A stretch of 64,000 bases of DNA from Mycobacterium sp. 1100029.7 (GTDB lineage Bacteria > Actinomycetota > Actinomycetes > Mycobacteriales > Mycobacteriaceae): positions 186,001 to 250,000 of the forward strand of contig NZ_LZSC01000038.1 of assembly GCF_001665235.1 (NCBI RefSeq). The letters run 5' to 3'. Numbering within the stretch: the first letter of the stretch is position 1; each line of letters begins with the position of its first letter. Below, piece by piece: positions 39,069 through 48,389 of this stretch. The notes beneath the pieces were generated by a model. The model saw only the letters and a program-made list of their open reading frames with translations. It was not told the DNA's origin and ran no database searches. The position numbers were made by a program, and so were the translations under genes.

Positions 39069-39671
39069 TCAGTCGTGGCCCAGCGCCCAGGACGGATCGC
39101 AGGATGCGGTGACAATGACGCGGACGGCGGCGCGCACCCGATCGAAGGTGGCCGGCCGCGCGGCGGTGTCGAACTTGCCGTCCAGGTGCAGGAATGCCAA
39201 GCCGTGCACGAGGCTCCACAGTGCGTTGCTCATCGCTGCCACGTCGGCTCCCGGGAAGGCTGCCTGGGCGGCGCCACTGACCAGGTGCCAGATGGCGGCC
39301 GTGGCGGCGGCCCGCTCATCGTTGTCCCGGTCGCAAGGTTCGCTGAACATCAACCGGAACAAGGCGGGTCGGCGCAAGGCGAAGTCAACGTAGGCGACAC
39401 CCAGTTCCGCGAGACCCTCTGCGGTACGAGGCGAAGGGTTGGGTGCGGCCATGCAGTCCGCCAGTTCCCGATAGCCGACGGCGGCGACCGCGGAAACCAG
39501 CGCATCGCGGTCCGCATAGTGCCGGTACGGCGCCCCGGGGGAAACACCAGCACGGCGAGCCACAGCGCGCAGCGACAGGCCGGCGGCGTTGCCGTCTTCT
39601 TCGAGAAGCTCTATCGCGGCGCGAACGCACGCAGCGCGCAGATCACCGTGATGGTACGTAGAGCTCGGCAT
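39069..39671 (-). CDS. TetR-family regulator, divergent from the BVMO gene
   Basis: About 200 residues. It begins PSSTYHHGDLRAACVRAA, a common opening in one TetR subgroup, with the helix-turn-helix at SLRAVARRAGVSPGAPYRHY and a TetR_C domain ending near the C-terminus. GTG 39683 is an alternative start four codons upstream. A long inverted repeat lies in the gap to the monooxygenase gene, so I expect it to repress the BVMO-methyltransferase-GMC set. Confidence 0.85.
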   Translation of the reverse strand: MPSSTYHHGDLRAACVRAAIELLEEDGNAAGLSLRAVARRAGVSPGAPYRHYADRDALVSAVAAVGYRELADCMAAPNPSPRTAEGLAELGVAYVDFALRRPALFRLMFSEPCDRDNDERAAATAAIWHLVSGAAQAAFPGADVAAMSNALWSLVHGLAFLHLDGKFDTAARPATFDRVRAAVRVIVTASCDPSWALGHD

Positions 39672-39692
39672 GAGGTAGGTCACACTATCTGA

Positions 39693-39737
39693 TGTAGACA
39701 GTGCTTACATCGCGAATTAATGTAAGCGCTGTTAACA
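39693..39737. promoter_or_regulatory. Long inverted repeat, candidate TetR operator
   Basis: ACAGTGCTTACAT (39698-39710) and ATGTAAGCGCTGT (39720-39732) are 13-bp arms matching at 12 positions around a 9-bp spacer. It can also be read as two 17-bp half-operators (TGTA-N9-TACA type at 39693-39709 and 39721-39737). It lies between the divergent TetR and monooxygenase genes. Confidence 0.72.
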
Positions 39738-39821
39738 GTATAGGCCAGTGACTGGCGGCATTCCGCATCAGACCTGCCTGACCGGCCCAATCCTCATTCC
39801 TGAAAGCCGCCAGGAGGCGTC

Positions 39822-41315
39822 ATGGACTCCAATGCCGTTGCCCACAGTCACGTTGCCATCGTCGGAGCCGGATTCGGTGGCCTCGCCGTAGCAATCCGGC
39901 TGCAGCAGGCCGGATTCAACGATTTCGTGATGATGGATCGCGCTGCAGATATCGGTGGTGTCTGGCGGGACAACACCTATCCCGGCGCGGCGGTCGACGT
40001 CCAGTGCCAGCTCTATTCATTCTCGTCCGCGCTGAACCCGCACTGGCGCAACCTGTTCGCAAAGCAACCCGAGATTCGGAATTACTTGCATGACGTCGTG
40101 CGACGGTTCGGATTACGGCCCTGCTTGTTGCTCAATTGCGCTGTCGAACAACTGGATTGGGATTCCGCTGGACAACTCTGGCGGATCCAGACAACGCTGG
40201 GGGAGCGCACCGCCGACCACATCGTCATCGCCACGGGTGCCCTCGCGGATCCCAACATTCCGAAACTTCCCGGCATGGACGGATTTGCCGGAGCATTGTT
40301 CCACTCCGCCCGATGGGATCACAAAGTCGACCTCACCGGCAAACACGTTGCCGTCATCGGAACGGGCGCGTCGGCCGCGCAGTTCATCCCAGCCTTACAG
40401 CCAAACGTCGCTCATCTGACGGTATTTCAGCGAACGCCCGCGTGGGTGATACCGCGACGCGACCGGAAGATCAGCGCGCGGAAGCAAAAGGTCTTGGGCG
40501 CCCTGCCCCAACTACAACGGTTCGAGCGGATGCGCATCTATCTCAAGCGCGAGCGACTTCTCCTGGGCTTTCGTCATCCCGCATTCCAGAAACCGGCCGA
40601 ACTTCTGGCACGCAAACACCTCGCGTCGCAGGTCAAGAATCCTGACTTGCGGGCGAAGCTGCTCCCGGACTACCGACTTGGCTGTAAACGCGTCCTGATC
40701 TCCGACGACTACCTTTCCGCGCTCGCCAAGCACAACGTCACTGTGGTCGCCGAGGGAATCCGCGAGGTCACCTCGGACGGCATCATCGACGGTGCCGGCA
40801 CGCATCGTCAGGTCGACGCGATCATTCTCGGGACCGGATTCAAGACGGGTCGGTTGCCGCTGACCGACCAAATCCGCGGCGTCGACGGGATGAGCATGGC
40901 GGAGACGTGGGCGGGCAATCCCACCGCCTACCTGGGCACCACGGTCGCCGGCTTTCCAAACTGCTATCTGATCAACGGGCCGAACATCGGCCTCGGCCAC
41001 TCATCGATGATCTACATGTACGAGTCCCAAGCCAACTACATTGCGTCGACGATTCGTTATGCGCGCGATCATTCCGTGGTCGCCCTCGAGCCGACCGCCG
41101 CGGCTCAACGAGCTTTCACCGACGAGGTGGATCGACTCAGCGTCGGAACCGTGTGGACGAGCGGCGGCTGCAGAAGTTGGTACCTGAACGCCAACGGTCG
41201 CAACACCAATCTGTGGCCAGGCAGCACCTTCAGTTATCGGCGGATGACCCGGCGGTTCGACCCCAAGAATTATGTCTTCCATCGCCGACTCGCACCGACA
41301 CCGATGTCGCCGTGA
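39822..41315 (+). CDS. Flavin-containing monooxygenase, Baeyer-Villiger type
   Basis: 497 residues. N-terminal FAD motif VAIVGAGFGGLAVAIRL, the BVMO fingerprint FAGALFHSARWDH (FxGxxxHxxxW, around residues 154-166) and the NADPH motif VAVIGTGASAAQFIP. Such enzymes insert oxygen next to a ketone to give an ester or lactone, using FAD and NADPH. GCCAGGAGGCGTC precedes the ATG. The next genes encode a methyltransferase and a GMC oxidoreductase, so a short degradative or modifying pathway is plausible. The substrate is unknown. Confidence 0.9.
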   Translation: MDSNAVAHSHVAIVGAGFGGLAVAIRLQQAGFNDFVMMDRAADIGGVWRDNTYPGAAVDVQCQLYSFSSALNPHWRNLFAKQPEIRNYLHDVVRRFGLRPCLLLNCAVEQLDWDSAGQLWRIQTTLGERTADHIVIATGALADPNIPKLPGMDGFAGALFHSARWDHKVDLTGKHVAVIGTGASAAQFIPALQPNVAHLTVFQRTPAWVIPRRDRKISARKQKVLGALPQLQRFERMRIYLKRERLLLGFRHPAFQKPAELLARKHLASQVKNPDLRAKLLPDYRLGCKRVLISDDYLSALAKHNVTVVAEGIREVTSDGIIDGAGTHRQVDAIILGTGFKTGRLPLTDQIRGVDGMSMAETWAGNPTAYLGTTVAGFPNCYLINGPNIGLGHSSMIYMYESQANYIASTIRYARDHSVVALEPTAAAQRAFTDEVDRLSVGTVWTSGGCRSWYLNANGRNTNLWPGSTFSYRRMTRRFDPKNYVFHRRLAPTPMSP

Positions 41316-41520
41316 GCCGCGCGGCCTCGCAACCGCCATTCCCGTGCATACCAAAAGGTGATGTGGCGGCTGGAACTGATCGACAACGGTCGAAGAAACG
41401 AAACGCACTGGGAACTGGGACTAGTCGTCGCGAAGTTCTACCTATCACAAGTCCTGGTCGGGCACCCGCTCGGCGGATTCTTAGTACAAAAATGTCTGGT
41501 ATTTCGAGATAGGAGCCCCG

Positions 41521-42444
41521 ATGGATGTCAACGAGATCCCAACGGGGGTGGGGTGGACGGGTCTTATGACCGCGTACAGCCGAGCACAGGAGTCGATCAG
41601 GGAAAATCGAATGTTCACCGATCCGCTGGCTACGGCGATCGTTGCCGCCGCGAGCAATGTTGAGCCGGTGAATTACCCGCGGCTGCCGCGTCTGGGGCCG
41701 GCCAAAGACGATGGCTCGTCGACGCTATGGAACCTGCTGAGCTTCTATTTCACGCAGCGCACCCCGTTTTACGACCGGCGACTGCTGAGCGCGATCGACG
41801 CAGGGTGCCGTCAGGTCGTGCTGTTGGGTGCCGGATTCGACAGCCGCGCGTACCGCTTGGGTCTGCCGGGTGACATCAACGTTTTCGAGGTTGACCAGGA
41901 GCCGGTGCTCGCATTCAAAGAGCGAGTCTTGCAGCACCACAGGCTCGTTCCTGACTGTTCCCGCGTGGCCGTGCGGGCCGATCTGCGTGCAGATATCGCG
42001 ATACCACTGGTAGATAATGGATTTCGGGCCGAAATACCGACAGTGTGGATCGCCGAGGGGTTGCTCATGTACTTCACAAGTGTTCAGGCGGATCAGCTTC
42101 TCAATCGCGTTACAGCGTTGTCGGCCACCGGAAGCTGTTTCATCAGTGAGTATTTCACTCGCAAATGGGGATATGACGAAGTTGGCTATGACCTTCTGGA
42201 CGACCAGGACCGAGCGGTGTGGGATCTGCTTACGCGAGAGTTCCTCAACGGACCGCTGCCACAGGAGCCAGGTGCTTGGCTGTCGTCTCATGGCTGGGAG
42301 GTCGGCGCCCGGACGACTGTCGGCGAGTTCGGCCGTGCGTCACAGCGTGACGTACCACCAGAGTTCATGCGGACCGACGGTGCGGACATATGGCTGTTCG
42401 ATGGCGTCCGGGCACCTGAGCGCTCGAACGGGCGGTATCCGTAG
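41521..42444 (+). CDS. PPM-type SAM-dependent methyltransferase, divergent member
   Basis: 307 residues. It belongs to the same broad LCM/PPM family as the other copies but is distant: it opens PTGVGWTGLMTAYSRAQES, has VVLLGAGFDSRAYRL and VFEVDQEPVLAFKE for SAM binding, and AEGLLMYFTSVQADQLL. Base composition is lower in GC than its neighbours, hinting at separate origin. It lies between the BVMO and GMC genes on the same strand, 205 bp after the former. Confidence 0.85.
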   Translation: MDVNEIPTGVGWTGLMTAYSRAQESIRENRMFTDPLATAIVAAASNVEPVNYPRLPRLGPAKDDGSSTLWNLLSFYFTQRTPFYDRRLLSAIDAGCRQVVLLGAGFDSRAYRLGLPGDINVFEVDQEPVLAFKERVLQHHRLVPDCSRVAVRADLRADIAIPLVDNGFRAEIPTVWIAEGLLMYFTSVQADQLLNRVTALSATGSCFISEYFTRKWGYDEVGYDLLDDQDRAVWDLLTREFLNGPLPQEPGAWLSSHGWEVGARTTVGEFGRASQRDVPPEFMRTDGADIWLFDGVRAPERSNGRYP

Positions 42445-42554
42445 CCGGCCATTGGGCGGCCTACATATCTTCGACAGTCATTGAACCGCAACATTTTTAA
42501 CAGCTCGGTCTGGATATCTACTGTTATACCCAGCTGGTCAGTCAGGAGAGTCGT

Positions 42555-44114
42555 GTGGGTACCGTGTTTGATGCGAGGTATGACGTGATCGTGTGTGGTT
42601 CCGGTTCATCGGGATCGGTGATCGCGGGTCGGTTGGCGGAAGACCCCAACATCAAGGTTTTACTTCTGGAGGCCGGTGGCCACGACGATATCCCCAACGT
42701 GACCGACGTCAATCAGTGGCCATCTAACCTTGGCAGTGAACGCGATTGGGGATTCGTCTCCGATCCGGACCCACAGCTTCATGGGCGCTCGATCCCGTTT
42801 TCGATGGGCAAAGTGCTCGGCGGCGGGTCCAGCATCAATCTGATGATCTGGGCGCGGGGCCACCGCAGCGACTGGGATCACTACGCTTCCGAATCTGGCG
42901 AGCCGGCCTGGGGATACGAGCCGATCCTCGACCTGTACCGTCAAATCGAGGATTGGCACGGCACCGGCGAGCCAGATCATCGGGGCAGTGGTGGGCCGGT
43001 TTTCGTGCAACCTGCGCCCGAGGACCATCCGCTGGCCGCGGCGACGTTGAAGGCCGCCAGGGCGCTGGGAATTCCCACTTACCAGAGCCCCAACGGTCGC
43101 CTGATGGAAGAGGCCCGCGGCGCTGCCATCGCAGATCTGCGCTCGCGCGATGAAAAGCGCCTCTCGGTGTTTCGCACCTACGCCGCCCCGCAGCAACTGA
43201 AGCCGAATCTGACAGTGGTGCCGCACGCACTGGTCGCCCGCCTGACCTTCGAGGGTAACCGGACCACCGGTGTCGAGGTCGTCCATGACGGTGCCGTGCA
43301 CCGGGTGGCAGCCAGCGCCGAGGTGGTCCTGTCGCTCGGTGCCGTTCACACGCCGAAGGTGCTCATGCAGTCCGGCATCGGCGACGAACACGAATTGCGC
43401 CGAGTTGGCGTCACCGTTCGCCAGAACCTACCAGGGGTCGGGCGTAATCTTCAGGATCACTTCGGATTCGACTGCGTGTGGGAGCTGCCCGACACCATTC
43501 AGGGCGGCAATCAGGTGGGTACGGCACTGTTCTGGGACGCCCGGATCGACGACGCCCAGGGACCGGGACCGGACTTGTTCGCATACTCGGCGCCATTTCC
43601 CAAAGCCACTGCCGAAAATGCCGCCAAATACGGCCTACCGCAAAGCGGTTGGACACTGTTCGGTTCACCCACACACCCGCACAGCCGAGGCCGCCTCAGG
43701 TTGTCGGGCGATGACCCGACAGATCCCATTCGGATCGAAGCCAATGCATTGTCTGAGCCCGAAGATGTCAAGAGCGCGATCGCTTGCATCCAAACGCTAC
43801 GTGAGATCGGCAATTCTCCCGCGCTTCGACCTTTCGTCGCGCGTGAGGTCATGCCGGGCGATCTGACGGCAGGTGCGTTGGAAAGCTATTTACGCGATGC
43901 CGTCACCACTTACTGGCATCAATGCGGTACGGCGAAGATGGGCCGCGACCCCATGTCGGTGGTTGACGGACATCTCAGGGTCTACGGCATCGACGGCCTG
44001 CGGGTTGCCGACGCCTCCATCATTCCCCGCATCACCACCGCCAACACGATGGCACCCTGCGTCGCCATCGGCGAACGGGCCGCGCAATTCATCAAAGCCG
44101 AACACCGATTCTGA
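42555..44114 (+). CDS. GMC-family FAD-dependent alcohol dehydrogenase/oxidase
   Basis: 519 residues. FAD-binding VCGSGSSGSVIAGRL at the N-terminus, GMC signature 1 GKVLGGGSSINLMIWARGH near residue 95, and the C-terminal WHQCGTAKMG with the ITTANTMAP end. The active-site pair is His (in YWHQ) and Asn (in TAN), as in choline-dehydrogenase-like members. It oxidises an alcohol to aldehyde or ketone. The start is GTG at 42555 with AGGAG upstream. It probably acts together with the BVMO. Confidence 0.9.
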   Translation: MGTVFDARYDVIVCGSGSSGSVIAGRLAEDPNIKVLLLEAGGHDDIPNVTDVNQWPSNLGSERDWGFVSDPDPQLHGRSIPFSMGKVLGGGSSINLMIWARGHRSDWDHYASESGEPAWGYEPILDLYRQIEDWHGTGEPDHRGSGGPVFVQPAPEDHPLAAATLKAARALGIPTYQSPNGRLMEEARGAAIADLRSRDEKRLSVFRTYAAPQQLKPNLTVVPHALVARLTFEGNRTTGVEVVHDGAVHRVAASAEVVLSLGAVHTPKVLMQSGIGDEHELRRVGVTVRQNLPGVGRNLQDHFGFDCVWELPDTIQGGNQVGTALFWDARIDDAQGPGPDLFAYSAPFPKATAENAAKYGLPQSGWTLFGSPTHPHSRGRLRLSGDDPTDPIRIEANALSEPEDVKSAIACIQTLREIGNSPALRPFVAREVMPGDLTAGALESYLRDAVTTYWHQCGTAKMGRDPMSVVDGHLRVYGIDGLRVADASIIPRITTANTMAPCVAIGERAAQFIKAEHRF

Positions 44115-44204
44115 GGACGGCCGAATAGCTGGCTTGGCGGACGCCGTCTTGGTGATCGCGAACCGGGCCGACAACGGTGGCTTCGAGGTCGCTGTCGCCC
44201 AGCG

Positions 44205-44858
44205 CTAGACGGGGCGGGTGGCCTGATAGAAGGTGAGCTGGCCGACGATCCGTTGCTGCTTGGCGGCCACGGCCCTGCAATCGAATCCCGCCGCACTTAG
44301 CAGACGGGGAACCGCATCGCCGAGATTGCCCGCCGCGTGGTGGTTGTGCCGGATCAGCCGAGCAGCCACGCCGCCGCTGGTGGTGTTGCCGCTGATGTCG
44401 ACCAGATGCAGCCGGCCACCGGGGCGCAGCACCCGAAAGATCTCGGCTGCCGCCGCCGGTTTCGCGTCGTCGCGGATGTGGTGCAACATCATCGACGACA
44501 GCACACGGTCGAACTGACCATCGGCGTAGGGGAGTCGCTCGGCATATCCTTGTTCGAAGCGAATACCACTGAGCTGAGCTGTCTTTCGCCGCGCAACCGC
44601 CAGGATCCGCGGATCCGGATCACAACCGGTCACCTCGGCGCAGGGATGAGAACGCTTGACGCAGATGGCCAGATTTCCAGTGCCGCAGCCTATTTCCAGG
44701 ATTCGATGGTCGTCGGCGATCTCGGCTTGGGCGACCAACCCCCGATAGACACTGTTCATGCCCAGCAGGCGTGCGATCAGATCGTATGCCGGCAGGAACG
44801 CGTCGTGCCCGGTAGCCGGCAGATAGTCATGTGGATGATGTTTCGTCACACTGTCCAT
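44205..44858 (-). CDS. Class I SAM methyltransferase (UbiE/Methyltransf_11 type)
   Basis: About 217 residues. Rossmann SAM-binding motif ILEIGCGTGNLAICV near residue 55, GCDPDPRILAVARR, and the post-motif LSSMMLHHIRD followed by FRVLRPGGRLHLVD, the pattern of UbiE-like enzymes. The substrate is unknown. The frame continues to a GTG at 44876. I chose ATG 44858 because MDSVTKHHPHDYLPA looks like a natural N-terminus, but neither start has a good ribosome-binding site. It is divergent from the AraC gene with a gap of under 70 bp. Confidence 0.82.
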   Translation of the reverse strand: MDSVTKHHPHDYLPATGHDAFLPAYDLIARLLGMNSVYRGLVAQAEIADDHRILEIGCGTGNLAICVKRSHPCAEVTGCDPDPRILAVARRKTAQLSGIRFEQGYAERLPYADGQFDRVLSSMMLHHIRDDAKPAAAAEIFRVLRPGGRLHLVDISGNTTSGGVAARLIRHNHHAAGNLGDAVPRLLSAAGFDCRAVAAKQQRIVGQLTFYQATRPV

Positions 44859-44925
44859 ACTGCGTGACAACTTCACAGTAAAATTGGGTGATGATCGCCA
44901 AGAATAGGACTATCTTTAGCAGACT

Positions 44926-45795
44926 ATGACGCAGGCGGCTCGGTTGATCGGCAACCGCGGTGGGGTGCCCATCTACCGGTATCGGAGCGGTCCGGACACT
45001 TCGCCGGTATCCTTGCACCGCCGCCTGGGCGACGCTGGCGAACGGGGACGTCACATCCACGACTTTCCGGCGCTGTGGTACCAGCCGGTGTCCGGCGTGG
45101 TCTACGTGGCCGCTCCGGGCGAGGTGCTTGACCCCGCGCAACTGGGCGACCTGACGGACGGTGTCGCGGTGTTCTTCGACCCCAGCGCGCTGGGCGAGGA
45201 CGGTCGATCGCCATGGCCGGCGTGGCGGGGTCACCCACTGTTGTTCCCGTTCCTGCATGGACAGTCCGGCGGGGTACTGCGACTGCAGGTTTCCGAAGAG
45301 CAACAACCGTTGTGGGACACCATGATTCGATCGATCGAGGCGGAACTCACTGGCCGTCAGGAGGGTCATCGTCAGGCGGTGCTGGCGCACCTGACGCTAT
45401 TGCTGATCGAACTTGCACGGTTGGCCGGCGACGTGGTCGCCGATCTGCGGCGCAGCGGGGAACCACTGTTGGCCGACGTGTTCGCGGTGATCGACCGACG
45501 CCAGGGCGAGCCGCTGACGCTGCGGGACATCGCGCGGGAAGTCGGCATGACTCCGGGGCACCTCACTACCGTCGTCCGCCGTCGCACCGGACGCACCGTG
45601 CAGGAGTGGATCATCGAACACCGGATGGCGCGCGCTCGCGCCTTGCTGGAGGGGACCGACCTGCCCGTCGCCGAAATCGCCAGACGGGTCGGGCTTCTCG
45701 ATCCCGGTTACTTCAGCCGGCAGTTCAGCCGCGAGCATGGCATGTCGCCGCGCGATTGGCGGGGTCGCCGACGCGGTCAGGCCAGCGCGCCCTGA
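44926..45795 (+). CDS. AraC-family transcriptional regulator
   Basis: 289 residues. An N-terminal cupin-like sensing domain (HIHDFPALWYQPV near residue 43) and a C-terminal AraC DNA-binding domain with two helix-turn-helix units: LTLRDIAREVGMTPGHLTTV and the PVAEIARRVGLLDPGYFSRQ to MSPRDWRG segment. It is divergent from the class I methyltransferase. Its end overlaps the convergent DapB-like gene by 19 bases. It could control either neighbour. Confidence 0.88.
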   Translation: MTQAARLIGNRGGVPIYRYRSGPDTSPVSLHRRLGDAGERGRHIHDFPALWYQPVSGVVYVAAPGEVLDPAQLGDLTDGVAVFFDPSALGEDGRSPWPAWRGHPLLFPFLHGQSGGVLRLQVSEEQQPLWDTMIRSIEAELTGRQEGHRQAVLAHLTLLLIELARLAGDVVADLRRSGEPLLADVFAVIDRRQGEPLTLRDIAREVGMTPGHLTTVVRRRTGRTVQEWIIEHRMARARALLEGTDLPVAEIARRVGLLDPGYFSRQFSREHGMSPRDWRGRRRGQASAP

Positions 45796-46814
45796 GATCC
45801 CGTGATGGGCAGATTAATTGGAGTAATGATCCCGGGCGGCGCGGCGCAGAGATGGGGTATGGCGTTGACCGCCGCGACGGCCGTGCTGTCCATCAACACC
45901 GTCATCATGTCCTGGCCCGGATGGCCGAATCGAATCGTCGCGTCGACATAGGGTTCGCCGTCGATCACCACGCTGAAGCCTTTGGGGTCTTCCCAGTGCG
46001 GGTCAAGCGCATCGCTGCTCATGGTCCAGCAGATCGCCAGCTCGATCACCGGACGGCCGTTGCGGTAGCCGCGGTAGCTGCGGCGCTGGCCGCCGGTCGT
46101 GCCTGCCGCGTAGTCTGTCCACCCCAGATGCAGATCTCGTGTCAGAACTGCGTTTTCGACAATTCCCTCCGCCGAATCGAGCTCGACGCCCAGCATGCTG
46201 GCAATCATGTCGAGCGTCTCGAAGTAACCGAGGCCGTAGCGTTGAGTCTGCGGGTCGATCGGTTTCACCCGATCCCTGGGGGGCTTGCCGAATCCGAGGA
46301 CCTTCCAGACTTCTTGCACGGGATAGGTCGTGCAGTCCAGGGTTTCGACGAGCTTGATGCTGTTGACGCGTCGGCACGCACCGGTGAGGAAGCCGGCGAC
46401 GACGTTGATGAACCCTGGCTCGAATCCGGTTCCCAGGAAAGTCGAACCGCCGGCGAGTGCCGCCGCCTGCAGCGCGGAGCGCTCGCCAGGTCGATAGGAC
46501 CCGGTCAGAAAGTCCCCGGTGGTGACCACGTTGATGCCGCTGCGCAGCAGCCGTGCCACCAGTTCGAAATCGACGACGCGTGGCATGTAGTTGACGCAAT
46601 CCGGTGCCAGGTCGATCAATGTGTCGGCATCATCGGTCGCGGCCACGCCGATCGGGGGGCGCCCGGCCAGAACTCCGGCGTCACAACCGACCTTGTCGGC
46701 TCCGAAGGCGTGCACGCCGACCACGTCGAAATCTTCGCGGTCGATCAGCACACCGAGCGCTCGCTCGCCGATATTGCCGGTCGACCACTGGACGACCCGG
46801 TGCCGATTAATCAC
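45777..46814 (-). CDS. DapB-like NAD(P)-binding oxidoreductase
   Basis: 345 residues. An N-terminal Rossmann fold (VVQWSTGNIGERALGVL) and a domain resembling dihydrodipicolinate reductase. Mycobacteria have several such proteins of unknown role, often annotated as NAD(P)H-dependent amine or diaminopentanoate dehydrogenase. The start is GTG 46814, overlapping the metallo-beta-lactamase gene by 8 bases, so it is the last gene of a four-gene minus-strand operon. The substrate cannot be stated. Confidence 0.75.
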   Translation of the reverse strand: MINRHRVVQWSTGNIGERALGVLIDREDFDVVGVHAFGADKVGCDAGVLAGRPPIGVAATDDADTLIDLAPDCVNYMPRVVDFELVARLLRSGINVVTTGDFLTGSYRPGERSALQAAALAGGSTFLGTGFEPGFINVVAGFLTGACRRVNSIKLVETLDCTTYPVQEVWKVLGFGKPPRDRVKPIDPQTQRYGLGYFETLDMIASMLGVELDSAEGIVENAVLTRDLHLGWTDYAAGTTGGQRRSYRGYRNGRPVIELAICWTMSSDALDPHWEDPKGFSVVIDGEPYVDATIRFGHPGQDMMTVLMDSTAVAAVNAIPHLCAAPPGIITPINLPITGSQGALA

Positions 46815-47736
46815 GATTCCCCAGCGGTTCGATGTCCAACCAGTCCTCGACGTCGAACCAGTCCGCGACGCGACGCAGGGTGGCGCCGCCGTGGCCGGGG
46901 TAGTGCGCGGGTATCACGGTGGCCCGCGCGGCGGCCGCCTCGGTGAAGAGCCGGTGCCGGGTCGCGGCCGCGGCGGACGCATCGACGTCGAAGGCGCACG
47001 GCTCCGCGGGTCGACGAATCTGCAAGGGGCTGTGCGTGAGATCGCCGACGAACACCGCGGGCACACCGGCATCGAGCCATAGCACCGCAGACCCGGGGGT
47101 GTGTCCGGGAGCGGGCCGCAACCGCAGTGCCGGGCTGATCTGATAGTCCTGCGACCATTGGACGAGTTGTCCAGCTTCCTCGATGGGCAGCACGCTGTCG
47201 GCGAAGACCAATCGATCACCGCGCTGTTGGAGTGCTTCTGCGTCGCTGCGAGGCGAGTGCCGCGCCGCGAGTCCGTCGGGGCAGAAGTAGCGGTAATCGG
47301 CCGCGGGGGCGAAATATCGGGCGTTGGGAAAGGTTGGCACCCAAACGTCGTTGTCCAGCATCGTGTTCCATCCGACATGGTCGGAGTGGATGTGCGTGTT
47401 GATTACCACATCCACGGCGCCGCGGTCGATCCCGGCCGGCGGCCAGGCCTCGAGAAATCCCGTCTTCAGGTGATCCAGCGGCGGCATGTGCGGCCGCGGG
47501 CGGTCGTTGCCGACGCCGGTGTCCACGACGACCGTCAGCCCGTCCACCTCGATAACCCAGCTCTGCACGGCGATACGCCATTTGTCGGTGTCGGCATCGA
47601 AGAAGTCCGGCACCAAAAGATCGGCATTGTCGTGCCAGGCCGTCGCCGGAGTGTGTGCGAAAGATTCTGTGCCGAGCTCGAACTGGAATTCCAGAATGCG
47701 GGTGACCCGGGCTCGGCCCAGTTGCACACAGCTCAT
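46807..47736 (-). CDS. Metallo-beta-lactamase-fold hydrolase
   Basis: 309 residues. Metal-binding motif THIHSDHVGWN (HxHxDH) near residue 113, a further metal-site motif PGHTPGSAV near residue 210 and an AHYPGHGG end motif. Such enzymes hydrolyse esters or lactones; within a sugar-type operon a lactonase role is reasonable but unproven. It overlaps fucA by ATGA and the DapB-like gene by 8 bases. Confidence 0.85.
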   Translation of the reverse strand: MSCVQLGRARVTRILEFQFELGTESFAHTPATAWHDNADLLVPDFFDADTDKWRIAVQSWVIEVDGLTVVVDTGVGNDRPRPHMPPLDHLKTGFLEAWPPAGIDRGAVDVVINTHIHSDHVGWNTMLDNDVWVPTFPNARYFAPAADYRYFCPDGLAARHSPRSDAEALQQRGDRLVFADSVLPIEEAGQLVQWSQDYQISPALRLRPAPGHTPGSAVLWLDAGVPAVFVGDLTHSPLQIRRPAEPCAFDVDASAAAATRHRLFTEAAAARATVIPAHYPGHGGATLRRVADWFDVEDWLDIEPLGNRD

Positions 47737-48389
47737 AACGGATTCGCGCGCAGGTAACCGTAGACGCTGGCGAAGTTGCGGTTCACCTCTTCAGGAATCG
47801 GCACTGGTCCACCGAGAGCCCTTGCACCCCAGACTATTTGCGCGGTGCGCTCTACCAGCGCGGTGATATGCAGGACCTTGTCGGGCCGGGAGCCCACCGC
47901 GACCAGACCGTGGTTGGCGATCAGGGCGGCGCCGCGGCCCTGCAGCGCCTTGACGGCGTTGCTTCCGACGTCGGGTGTGCCGGAGGCGGCGTACTCGGCG
48001 CAGCGGACGTCGCCGCCGCAGTACACCGCGAATTCGTCGATACACGCCGGAATCGGCTGATGGGCGATCGCGAACATCGTCGCCCACACGGGATGGCTGT
48101 GAATGACGCTGCCGATGTCGTCGAACGCCCGATAGCACGCAAGGTGCAAGTGCAGCTCAGACGAGGGCGCGCGACCCTGCTTGGCATGTTGCACAACGCC
48201 TTCGGCATCGATGAGCACCAGGTCGTCGAGCACCATGTCGCCGTAGTCGACCGAGGACGGGGTGATCACGATGTTGCCGTCGGAGCGCCGCGCCGAGATG
48301 TTGCCGGCGGTTCCCTCGACGAGGCCGCGGCGCAGCATGTCCTTGGCCGCCGCCAGCACCGCGGCCTCCGCGTTGTCAACGAACTTCAT
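47733..48389 (-). CDS. fucA: Class II aldolase, L-fuculose-phosphate aldolase family
   Basis: 218 residues. Zinc-ligand histidines are visible in SELHLHLACY and VIHSHPVWATMF, with a further one in ALIANHGLVAVG; the N-terminal GNISAR loop binds phosphate. The family cleaves a ketose or keto-acid phosphate to dihydroxyacetone phosphate or glycolaldehyde-type products. It corresponds to Rv0727c. Overlaps with serA2 (4 bases) and the metallo-hydrolase (4 bases) put it in the same operon. True substrate not established. Confidence 0.88.
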   Translation of the reverse strand: MKFVDNAEAAVLAAAKDMLRRGLVEGTAGNISARRSDGNIVITPSSVDYGDMVLDDLVLIDAEGVVQHAKQGRAPSSELHLHLACYRAFDDIGSVIHSHPVWATMFAIAHQPIPACIDEFAVYCGGDVRCAEYAASGTPDVGSNAVKALQGRGAALIANHGLVAVGSRPDKVLHITALVERTAQIVWGARALGGPVPIPEEVNRNFASVYGYLRANPL

